From Cotesia glomerata (taxonomy: Eukaryota; Arthropoda; Insecta; Hymenoptera; Braconidae): 64,000 nt of DNA. Every line of letters begins with the position of its first letter. Within the stretch, counting starts at the first letter, position 1. Positions 55,657 to 64,000 of the stretch are shown piece by piece. The stretch is from the NCBI RefSeq assembly GCF_020080835.1, contig NC_058159.1:13765101-13829100 (forward strand). The letters run 5' to 3'. Position numbers and translations under genes: made by a program. A model generated the notes under the pieces. The model saw only the letters and a list, made by a program, of their open reading frames with translations, had not been told where the DNA came from and made no database searches.

Positions 55657-57074
55657 CTTCCGTCTCTAGTGGATGTTATTTCTATTTATTGAAAACTTTA
55701 CTTACTGTAGTTCTTTCGCCCGGGAGTATTAAAATACTCGGTTTCAGCGCGGGAAAGGAATCATTTTAAATAAAAGAATTCTATTTAGACGTTATTTAAT
55801 TTTGATCAAAATTATTTAGTTGGTTTCAATTTATTATTCAAGTTGACAAAATATTAAAAAGCTTCAAAATATAAAATTGAGGTTTACAATGACGTGATCT
55901 TACCAATCTAAGCTCTCGGTGAGAAGTGTCGTTACATAGTTTTTCCGAAGAGCTTCAAACTCCGTTCTTCTCCCACCGTAACTTCCATACATACATCCAC
56001 TCTAAAGAATACATAAGCACACACATTTTCTACTACATATAAATGATCCTTATACACTAACATGTATTTTCTCTATATCTATATATATTTATTTCAGCCT
56101 ATCGGCCTGAAAGTTGGACTCCACTAATATACACTTTTAGCAGTACAGTCATTATGTTTATTTAACTATTTTTATTAATTTAACAGACCCTTTTAAAATC
56201 TATTTATAATAAAAATGAACTTATAATTAAATTGAAATTAAATTATAATAAAATTATAATAAACTATAACATGAAAATATATATATTATATTATTTATAA
56301 TATGTTGGATTAATGTTTGAGTTTGACTAATTAATAACTTGAATTAAATATTATTTCTATTATTTTACAATCGGATTTTCTAATAAAATTATAAGTCAAT
56401 TTAATTATTATCATGTATAAAAGAATAGACATTATCGTTTAATTATAAATTGAATAATAATTAAATAATGATTTAATAATAAATTAATAGTAAATTAATT
56501 AAATGATAATTATTAATTGTAAATTAAATACAAGATAATAATAATTATTAATTATTTTAACTTAATTTTGCTTAACTACAATATTATATAAAGTTAGATT
56601 TTAACAGTAAATGTTATTTAACAATTTTATTTTTGTTTAGTTACGAATGGTTTTGTATTATTCTTTGTTACTTTAGAACAAGGGTCTATTGAATTTCACA
56701 CGTGTCTTTTACGACTTTTCCTCATAGGGTTTCAAGTTCCATGTGGTGAGAAATAGTCCTTGAATTATTCAAGTACTTTTTATGGGTTCTGAGAATTCGG
56801 TTACAATGTCCTTTTGTACCGAAATATGTTTTTTTATTTTATTTTATTTTATTTTGTAAATAAAACAGAGTTAACTAAAAGATGTTTATTACAACTGGTA
56901 AGAGTAAAAGCATTAAATAAATGATTTGAACATTTACTTCGAATATAAAATTTAACTAATTTTAATCATTTAATATTTATTAATTTGAATATTTGATTTG
57001 AATTCGCGCTCTCATAATAGATAGCGCTCTAATAACAGGTAGCGTCACCTGCTGGATGCACTAGGTGCATTACA
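55655..57074 (-). repeat. Gypsy LTR (copy A-), inverted and uninterrupted
   Basis: Full-length ~1.42 kb inverted copy of the LTR at 50295-54367, lacking the Helitron. Reversed, it begins TGTAATGCACCTAGTGCATC. The sequence just upstream in that orientation has no polypurine tract, so it is a solo or 5' LTR. Confidence 0.88.
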
Positions 57075-57413
57075 CTGGTGAATCTGAGATAGGGGAAAAA
57101 TGGCGCCGCGTCATGACCGCGTGATTGAATTGTAGATGCTAGAGTCAGAGAGTCAGGTGACAGTTCCAAGTAAAATATCATGGCTGCTACATCGTTTAAA
57201 GAAATAGATCCGTGATAATTGTTTAAATTTCAAAAACAATAATAAAATTCAAAATAAACTTATGTCAGAGTTGAATTGACTGCAAATTTATTTCTGTATT
57301 GACGAGTGACGAAGAGTAATTATAAACAAGTGTTAGTTCTACTTAATTAAGTGAACAATAAATTCCAGTGTTTATAATTTTGGTGAAGTTATAGTTATTT
57401 TGAATAAATAATC
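57075..57413. other. Upstream region of the integrase-type transposase
   Basis: No separate gene. It contains a GC-richer patch (GGCGCCGCGTCATGACCGCG at 57102-57121, partly palindromic) and a long AT-rich leader with AATAAATAATCATGG at the start codon. A transposon end is likely here, but no inverted partner was found downstream. Confidence 0.35.
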
Positions 57414-58574
57414 ATGGCTGAAAATTACATAAAACATTATTTTTTGGAAGATTATAAAATCACAGACATTCGAGAATTATTGATGAAGAATCATGAAATA
57501 TCAATGTCAATCAGTACAATTAAACGAATTTTAGCTAGATTGGGATTGAAGAGAAAATATTTGCCTGAATCAAATATGAGAGATATAATTTCTGCTGCTG
57601 TTTAAGAGGTTCATTCATCTGGTTATAACTTAGGATATCGAAATTTGTGGAAAAAATTGAAATTGGAGTATAATCTGCAGGTGAAGCGAGATACTGTATA
57701 TGAGATATTGAAAATACTAGATCCAGAAGGAATAGAAAATCGTTTTGGGAATAAACTTCGGAGACGACAATATCTTAGTCCTGGACCAAATTTTATGTGG
57801 CATCTTGATGGCTACGACAAATTGAAACAATTTGGATTTGCGATTCATGGTTGCGTAGATGGATTTTCTCGACAAGTTCTGTCATTGAAGGTAGCAACTC
57901 CAAATAATGATCCAGCCGTTACTGCGTATTATTATTTAAAAACTGTGAAGCAACTAAAATTATTACCGACAATTATCAGATGCGATAAAGGTTCCGAGAA
58001 CGTACTGATTGGAGACTTGCAAACATGTTTGCGTACAAGACATATAGATAAGCTTTCTGGAGAAAGAAGCTTCATCCAAGGTAAAAGTGTAAAAAATCAA
58101 AGAATTGAATCCTACTGGGGGCGAATGCGTCAACATACAGTTGATTTTTACATACAATTATTCAAATGTATGGGAGAACGAGGTTTATTTGATGGTAGTA
58201 AATTACACATTAAGTGTATGCAGCTTTGTTTAGGTCAATTACTGAAATATCTTTTAGAAAATAATAAAAAGTTATGGAATGAACATCGCATAAGGCGACA
58301 AGCAGCTCAAAATCATCTTGGTGGACAACCCAACGTCTTATATCATTTACCTTATTTGCATAATTGTAGAGATTACAAAAAAACTGTCAGTGTTGATACT
58401 GTTGATCGACTTTTAAATGTCTTAACTAAAAAACCGCAAGTTTATGACCCGTCAATGAAGGAATTAGCTGAGCTTTTGATATCAGATTTTTCAATTCCTA
58501 CTAATGCAACAGAAGCATTAAAGTTATATAAAAAAAATTTAAAAAGATGTACAGCATTTAAAAGACAACATTAG
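57414..58574 (+). pseudogene. Integrase-core (IS3EU-like) DDE transposase with one nonsense codon
   Basis: The frame runs from the ATG at 57414 to 58574 (~386 codons) with a single TAA at 57603-57605, between IISAAV and EVHSSGYNLGYRNLWKKL. The N-terminal part is a helix-turn-helix-like domain (EISMSISTIKRILARLGLKR). The retroviral-integrase-type core has its first Asp in FMWHLDGYDKLK, its second in RCDKGSEN and its Glu in NQRIESYWGRMR. RRRQYLSPGPNFMWHLDGYD is typical of an animal DDE family common in fish and invertebrates, which I tentatively link to IS3EU. The other codons look intact and no frameshift is needed, so inactivation is recent or the stop is an assembly error. Confidence 0.78.
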
Positions 58575-58737
58575 AATGTCCATCACTTCTCAAATAGTTT
58601 ATTATATTATATAAAAAATGTTTTTATAATAATTGGAAGGTTTTTAACAATAAAATGAAATATTAAATTATGGGAATGAAAGTATATGAAATTTTATTTA
58701 TTTTCCATTGCAGGGGATACCCGGGAAAAAATGATCA

Positions 58738-58866
58738 GATCTGATCAGACATGAACAGGCATGAGTCTTCAGGTCTGATCAGGTATGAAAAATGACCGGG
58801 TCTGATCAGACCTGGCCAGGCATGTTCAGGTCTGATCAGATCTGTTCATGTCTGACTCGATCAGGT
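58738..58866. repeat. TCTGATCAGACATGAACAGG motif array (left end)
   Basis: Eight or so imperfect copies of the GGTCTGATCAG / CATGAACAGGCATG motif, matching the much longer array at 60045-60645. Confidence 0.85.
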
Positions 58867-58870
58867 CCAT

Positions 58871-58955
58871 AAAAAAAAAAATCGGTGCCGACGGGGATTC
58901 GAACCGTACACCTCGCGCTCTTCAGACTGACACTTTACCTCTTGACCAAATGATT
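58871..58955 (-). other. tRNA-like sequence (SINE head) with Pol III terminator
   Basis: On the minus strand TTTGGTCAAGAGGTAAAGTG resembles an A box with D-arm and ACGGTTCGAATCCCCGT forms a T-arm with B box. GGCACC and an A/T-run terminator follow. The acceptor and anticodon stems do not pair properly, so it is not a functional tRNA. Confidence 0.55.
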
Positions 58956-59136
58956 CATCTTAACTTGAGAGTATCTTTCGAGCTACTTCAAGTAATTCAA
59001 ATTTTATACATGATTTATCCTTATAGTTAACGGAGTTCTATACCTAATTTATTAATTATTAATAATTAATCATATATTACAGTGATTTATTCGGAACGGC
59101 TATGTATTTTTTTTCGCTCCATTAACATATGGTTCT

Positions 59137-60035
59137 ACACTGAGAGAGAATTTTATTCAATAGTAATAAAACAGTTTATTTGGACTTGAAAAAAAATTTA
59201 GTTAATATTAATAAAATTATATTTCATATAAATAAAATTATATTAGTATTTAATAAAATTTCATAAGTATTTAATAAAATTTTCTTAAATACTAATATGT
59301 GTTTATTAAAATAACCACGAACGACGCTTTCGTTTGCTGTCATTAATACGAATATTAAGTCATTAAAAGAAATAATCTCAAAAAAAAAAAAAAAATTAAT
59401 ATTCATCAATTAATTATAATATATTCAAATATATTTTCACAGTAAAAGTCTTTTAATAAATAGTATTAAGATTTTTTAACAAGACATCCTAACCTAACCT
59501 ATTTGTTTACTTCATGACGAATCACATGTAGAGATTTTAAATAATAAAAATAAATAAATATTCGATTGAATTTATGAAATCATAGTCTTTATTTTTAACA
59601 AATGCGTCCCTACATTGTCTGGTTTTCTGCTTCTGTTTTCATTTTATTAAATAATGTCTAACTCTTATCGATTCATTTGTGAAATTTTTAAATTTAAGTG
59701 CATAAAAATTAACATCCACTCGGATAACAACAGTTGTAGACTTTGTATTTCAAAATATAGTTCCGACAAAATTCAATTTTACTTAATTATTTATTCAATT
59801 AATTACTGATCAATACTTGTTAGTTAGTTGATTAATGAATTTTCTTTTATATTACATGTAGATAAATATTCATTACATACTAAGAAACATTTATTAGTAT
59901 TTAATAAAATTTTTATTAGTATTTAAGGAAATTTAATTAATATTTAATAAATTTTTATTTGGGATTAGCCAAATAAACGTTTTATTAAATAGTAATAAAA
60001 TTTCATTACTATTAAATAAAATTGTCTCTCAGTGT
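59137..60035. mobile_element. Nested ~0.9 kb MITE
   Basis: Inverted ends ACACTGAGAGAGAATTTTAT and its near-complement at 59986-60035, with pairing for about 50 bp (AATAGTAATAAAA, GTTTATTTGG). The interior repeats TATTTAATAAAATTT. Flanking duplication is unclear. It interrupts the TA-flanked element. Confidence 0.72.
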
Positions 60036-60044
60036 TGGCTAGAT

Positions 60045-60645
60045 ATCAGACATGGACAGGTCTGATCAGGTCTGAGCGTATTTAAGGCTTCAGACATGAA
60101 CAGACATGAGCAGGCATAAACAGGTCTGATCAGATCTGAACGTATTTAACGCTTCAGACATGAACAGACATGAGCAGGCATGAACAGGTCTGATCAGGTC
60201 TGAGCGTATTTAATGCTTCAGACATGAACAGGCATGAGCAGGCATGAACAGGTCTGAACGGATTTAACGCTTCAGACATGAACAGACATGAGCAGGCATG
60301 AACAGGTCTGATCAGGTCTGAACGTATTTAACGCTTCAGACATGAACAGACATGAGCAGGCATGAGCAGGCATGAACAGGTCTGATCAGGTCTGAACGAA
60401 TTTAACGCTTCAGACATGAACAGACATGAGCAGGCATGAACAGGTCTGATCAGGTCTGAGCGTATTTAATGCTTCAGACATGAACAGGCATGAACAGGTC
60501 TGATCAGGTATAATTTCAGGCCTGATCATACATGAACAGGCCTGCTCAGGTCTAATTTCAGGCCTGATCAGATATGAACAGGTCTGCTCAGGTCTAATTT
60601 CAGGCCTGATCAGATATGAACAGGTCTGATCAGTCCTGATCATTT
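60045..60645. repeat. Higher-order minisatellite (right end of TA-flanked element)
   Basis: Roughly 60-75 bp units, each of CAGACATGAACAGACATGAG, CAGGCATGAACAGGTCTGAT and CAGGTCTGARCG plus TATTTAAYGCTT, repeated about six times. They are followed by a variant block (CAGGCCTGATCAGATATGAA). Open frames here are by-products. Confidence 0.92.
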
Positions 60646-60656
60646 TTTCCCGGGTA

Positions 60657-61690
60657 CATTCAAGTTAATTGACAACGTCGTCATGTTTACTGTGAGTAAT
60701 ACTTATTAAAGTGGTTACAAACTTTTGATAAATATAAAAAGTACTAAAAATAAAGAGCTCCTTGATATGAAAAATACAGAAAATTAATATACTAGTAATA
60801 AAATATTTAAAAGAACTTATTATTCCAGACAAATGCTTATAAATAATAAAGACTTGTTTTATGTTAATAATTTTTCACTAATGTACTGGAATATTTTTAC
60901 TGTCCGTAAAAAAAGCCTTTTGCTTATTTCTAAACAGTCTTGAAAATCGTGTAATTACTAAACATTATATTAATCTCTTCCGAATTCTAAATATACTACT
61001 CAGTATTGCAAAAATCACAAAAAAAAAAAACGCTATCAACTTTTAGTTGAATTTTCAATATCAAATATTTTCTTATAAATATTAATAAACATTGTTACAG
61101 ATAAACATGTATCAATAATAATGAAGTATTTATAACGTTAGATAGAATTGTAAATATCGACGTCATTATAACATTTCTATACTTTTATCTTAGGTACAGT
61201 AGTTAAAAATAATATATTAAATACATTAAATATAAAAGTTTTGTAGCTACACTAATGAAATGTAGTCATTTAATATATTTATCAACTTTAAATAATATTT
61301 TGTAATTGAGATAATAAACCACGGGGCTTAGATAGAAGGAGCACGAACGTATAGTGTCAGAAGTGTCCACGAAAAGTAGAGAAAATAAAGTTTCATTACA
61401 GAGTGCGCTGCAACTGCTGCAATCCAGTTTTTGAATTTAGCGGTTAAGAGGTTAAAGCGGGGTAAGCTATACTTAACCTACAACTCCAATACTTACAAAT
61501 TTTCCAATAAATAATTAAGAATTCGAAAATAATATTAAAATAACAAGTTAACAGCACATTTAATTTTCTAACTAAATTGTTACTTTTATAATGACTTAAT
61601 TATTTTCAAATTTTTAAGTAAATAATAAATTATTTCATATAAAAAACTGAACGTATTAAGAGAAGGAACTACTGAATAGATTTAAAATTA
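60657..61690. other. Intergenic, no gene seen
   Basis: AT-rich sequence without recognisable exon or repeat; it probably includes the 3' UTR of the minus-strand kinase. Confidence 0.45.
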
Positions 61691-61696
61691 TTAAAT

Positions 61697-62461
61697 TTAT
61701 TTTCTACAAAAAGCCTTATAATCATAAAATACCAAAAATAGTATTAACGATGAATAAGCTCCGTGTAATAAACGCTCAAACATTTTAACCAATATTAATG
61801 CCGTTGGTCGCTCTGTTGGCTCTTGATTGAAACAGGCGCTTATGATTCCTTGTAAAACAGATGGTATATTTGTTAGATCCGGTTTCAATCTTTTCAATAA
61901 TAATTCACGCAATGCGTGTGTTGTAAATTTAGGTTCGATAATCCAAACCTCTCTTTCACAAAAAAGCTCGACTAGGCAACATGCCATAGCCCATACATCA
62001 GTCGGCTTCATTGCTGGTAAATTTTGGACGATTATTTCGAGTGCCATAAACATAGGAGTGCCTCGAAAATTATGGCCAATGATAGTGTTTAATGGAGATG
62101 AGGAATCAATGTCAGAGATCTTACTGAGGCCTAAATCACATAATTTAACCATCAGATGCTCATTGACCAAAATTTTTTCAAGTTTAATATCTTTATGAAT
62201 AATACTACAGGTTAATTCATGAAGATATGACACTGCTTGACATATTTGCAAACATATTTCATAATTTTCTTTTCTTTTCGGGGAGAATTCTAAATTTTCA
62301 GGCCGATTGTTTATGAATTGTCGTAAGCTTTGACTTCTGAAGTACTCCATTACAATATACCAATATTTGTCTGCGCAACAAGCTGCCATAAGAGAAATGA
62401 TATTAGGATGTCGAACAGTATCCCACACCTTCAGTTCTCGTATAATATATTTTGAATTTTC
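61697..62461 (-). CDS. Divergent protein kinase, C-terminal part (5' end lost in gap)
   Basis: The frame is open from the assembly gap (first codon at 62461, reading ENSKYIIRELKVW) to the stop at 61697, about 254 residues. Kinase landmarks are in order: an alpha-C-like IIREL, HPNIISLMAACC, hinge VMEYF, the catalytic loop IIHKDIKLEKILV, KLCDLGLSK, GTPMFMALE, DVWAMACCLVEL and the C-lobe ERPTA. The usual HRD is HKD, DFG is DLG and APE is ALE. The catalytic Asp and metal-binding Asp are kept, so activity is possible but the family is divergent. The glycine loop and VAIK lysine lie beyond the gap. It appears Ser/Thr-type from the loop lysine (DIKLEK). I cannot name it. Confidence 0.82.
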   Translation of the reverse strand, partial: ENSKYIIRELKVWDTVRHPNIISLMAACCADKYWYIVMEYFRSQSLRQFINNRPENLEFSPKRKENYEICLQICQAVSYLHELTCSIIHKDIKLEKILVNEHLMVKLCDLGLSKISDIDSSSPLNTIIGHNFRGTPMFMALEIIVQNLPAMKPTDVWAMACCLVELFCEREVWIIEPKFTTHALRELLLKRLKPDLTNIPSVLQGIISACFNQEPTERPTALILVKMFERLLHGAYSSLILFLVFYDYKAFCRK

Positions 62462-62561
62462 NNNNNNNNNNNNNNNNNNNNNNNNNNNNNNNNNNNNNNN
62501 NNNNNNNNNNNNNNNNNNNNNNNNNNNNNNNNNNNNNNNNNNNNNNNNNNNNNNNNNNNNN
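62462..62561. other. Assembly gap, 100 N
   Basis: Exactly 100 N, the conventional placeholder for a gap of unknown length. It truncates the kinase gene, so distances across it are unreliable. Confidence 0.99.
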
Positions 62562-63079
62562 ATATGAATTGAAAAGAATTGAGTCTATGTAAATATATAT
62601 CTAAATGTTCATTTTTGTGCCCATACAGTTTTCATTGACTAATATTTTTCATTTCTTTTGTAATCAATTTTTAACCAGCGGATACACCTGTCAACTCGTT
62701 TTGAATACTCCGTTGAGACACTAAGTGTCAACAGTGCATAAAACGTTTATGAATGAAACGAATGACCAATGCAAACGTGATGTATATGCGAGAAAAATTA
62801 TGACTTTGATGAGAAAACTACGTTATAAGGCAAATGAAGGCTCCAACAATCTCGAAAATAAGCTTGGATGAATTTTTATCGATTCAAAAAATTTATTAAA
62901 TTTAATAATATGATGCTAATTTTTTGAGAATATTAAAAATGTACACCATGTTATGTAATTTCAATAGATATTATAAATGTTAGATCATATGAATTCCAAA
63001 TTCGACCAAATGAATTTATCACATTATCTTAGCGCATATGAACTTAGACAAGTTTTTCATTACGAAAGTCGCAATAAAA
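62562..63079. other. Non-coding flank of the gap
   Basis: No exon continuing the kinase is recognised to the right of the gap; AT-rich sequence without clear structure. Confidence 0.4.
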
Positions 63080-63356
63080 GCCTAAAATTAGTGAAAGATC
63101 AATATTGGCATTCATTCGTGAAATTTGGTGTTTGAGATTTGTGAAATGTAGCTGAGGTTTACCTGTACACCGATGTCAACATTGAACTCGTATAAACACC
63201 AAATTTCCACTGAATGTGCTTCAATAAAACCTAAAATCTGTGAAAGACCAATATTAAAGCACATTCAGTGGAAATTTGGTGTTTATACGGAGTTAACCGA
63301 GTGTTGACACATCGGTGTAATATAGGTGTAAACCTCAGCTAAATTTTTCACAAATC
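63080..63356. repeat. Palindrome with direct sub-repeats
   Basis: Arms 63135-63221 and 63256-63356 are inverted copies (GCTGAGGTTTACMYSTA.., CACCAAATTTCCACTGAATG). The left flank (63080-63133: CCTAAAATTAGTGAAAGATC, GAAATTTGGTGTTT) is also repeated directly at 63228-63282. It looks like a foldback element. Confidence 0.75.
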
Positions 63357-63458
63357 TACCGTGTCAATACGGCGTTTTTTCGGTAGAAACTAGGTGTAAT
63401 CCATATTACACTGAGTTTACACCGTTACACACCGTGTAAACGGATCCGCTAGGGGAGC

Positions 63459-64000
63459 ATTGAAAGTTTTAGTTAAAGTCATTGCAAGTCTCATATGTGA
63501 AGTTGAAATTTGTCTAGGTTCAAGTGCGACGAATTTTCTGTTAACTAAAATTTTCTCAGTGACATCAATTTTTATAGAAAATTAATTGTTCATGTTTTTT
63601 TATAAATTCTATTGAAATAAGTAACTAAATTTCTTTTCCACATCTCAAGTGCTTGGAAAATGCATTCATTTTAATCTGTTACATTTCCGCGATCCCGCAA
63701 TAAAAGAATTCATCGGTTATGTGATCTGCAAAAGTAAAATGAATGTATAATTATTAGTCCATTGATTGGATAGCTACATGTAAAGTTAAGCTTTGGAAAC
63801 CTCTCAATGACTTTTTCTCCGCTGCCGAAGAGACGATTGTTGAAAGGAATACACGAATATCCCCACATACACGAAGATCCCCACCAAATTTGGAGTCTAT
63901 AGAAGTTACAGGTTGGAAATTAAAATTTTAGATTTTAACACCCACCCCCGCAATTCTTGTCGGAAGTAGACTTTATTGAAATCCATTTTGAGATAATCTT
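63459..64000 (-). mobile_element. Second Helitron copy, truncated and running off the window
   Basis: Reversed, this matches roughly 52400-53300 of the Helitron: CAATCGTCTCTTYGGCAGCG, TAACTTTACATGTAGCTA, AGCACTTGAGATGTG, and the minisatellite unit at the edge. The last ~270 bp including CTAG are missing, so it is 3'-truncated. Divergence is clearly higher than expected for a recent copy. Confidence 0.85.

Larger units (their letters stand above)
58720..60654. mobile_element. TA-flanked non-autonomous element with repeat-array ends
   Basis: The outer 19 bp, CCCGGGAAAAAATGATCAG, are repeated inverted and perfectly at the other end, and TA lies outside both ends (58718-58719 and 60655-60656). 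Just inside each end is an array of CAGACCTGATCAGGCATGAA-like motifs. It also holds a tRNA-like sequence and a nested MITE. No transposase is encoded. Confidence 0.82.

Noticed and set aside
49157..57074. Polinton/Maverick (integrase with long inverted repeats)
   Set aside because: The integrase is followed by a polypurine tract and LTR start, and there is no DNA polymerase B, ATPase or capsid gene, so a gypsy origin explains it better.
58871..58955. Functional tRNA gene
   Set aside because: A and B boxes and a T-arm are present, but the acceptor and anticodon stems do not pair.
60410..60643. 77-residue minus-strand protein with RPEQTCS repeats
   Set aside because: It is a by-product of the CAGGTCTGATCAG minisatellite.

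Overview
This window is eukaryotic nuclear DNA from an insect. It is very AT-rich, with spliced genes, GT-AG introns, microsatellites and many transposable elements. The transposon mix (R4/Dong, P superfamily, hAT, ISL2EU, Kolobok-like, Helitron, Ty3/gypsy) and the two-module C2HC protein would suit a hymenopteran, perhaps a parasitoid wasp, but nothing here fixes the species.

Two intact host genes stand head to head near the middle. The splicing factor SRSF1/SF2 (minus strand, 3 exons, 248 aa) and the deacetylase SIRT2 (plus strand, 6 exons, 366 aa) share a 1.47 kb intergenic region. A 960 bp non-autonomous hAT element with an 8 bp target duplication has inserted there. A partial divergent protein kinase (minus) runs into a 100-N assembly gap near the right end. 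The other protein-coding material belongs to transposons or is broken.

Left to right: 1-5.5 kb holds degenerate tandem repeats. 6.3-10.1 kb is a unit with 455 bp terminal direct repeats, flanked by TTACTCT, containing a broken two-module zinc-finger gene. 11.3-15.1 kb is an apparently intact R4/Dong retrotransposon inside a TAA microsatellite. 15.2-15.7 kb has decayed RGG-protein exons. 16.0-19.3 kb is a P-superfamily element with 576 bp inverted repeats. 19.3-25 kb has a TTAA MITE, a Kolobok/MULE transposase fragment, GTGG-motif arrays, a solo LTR and a tRNA-like SINE head. 28.4-39.5 kb holds SRSF1 and SIRT2, with a 735 bp palindrome in an SRSF1 intron. 40.5-42.6 kb is a long-TIR element.

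From 43.5 to 57.1 kb lies a nest of elements. A truncated Ty3/gypsy element is interrupted by a deleted hAT (TSD TTACGATC), which is itself interrupted by a two-gene ISL2EU-like transposon: a THAP-DDE transposase and a SAP-SWIM-YqaJ nuclease. The gypsy 3' LTR carries a Helitron and faces an inverted copy of itself. 57.4-60.7 kb has an integrase-type transposase with one nonsense codon, then a TA-flanked repeat element. The window ends in a palindrome and a second, truncated Helitron copy.
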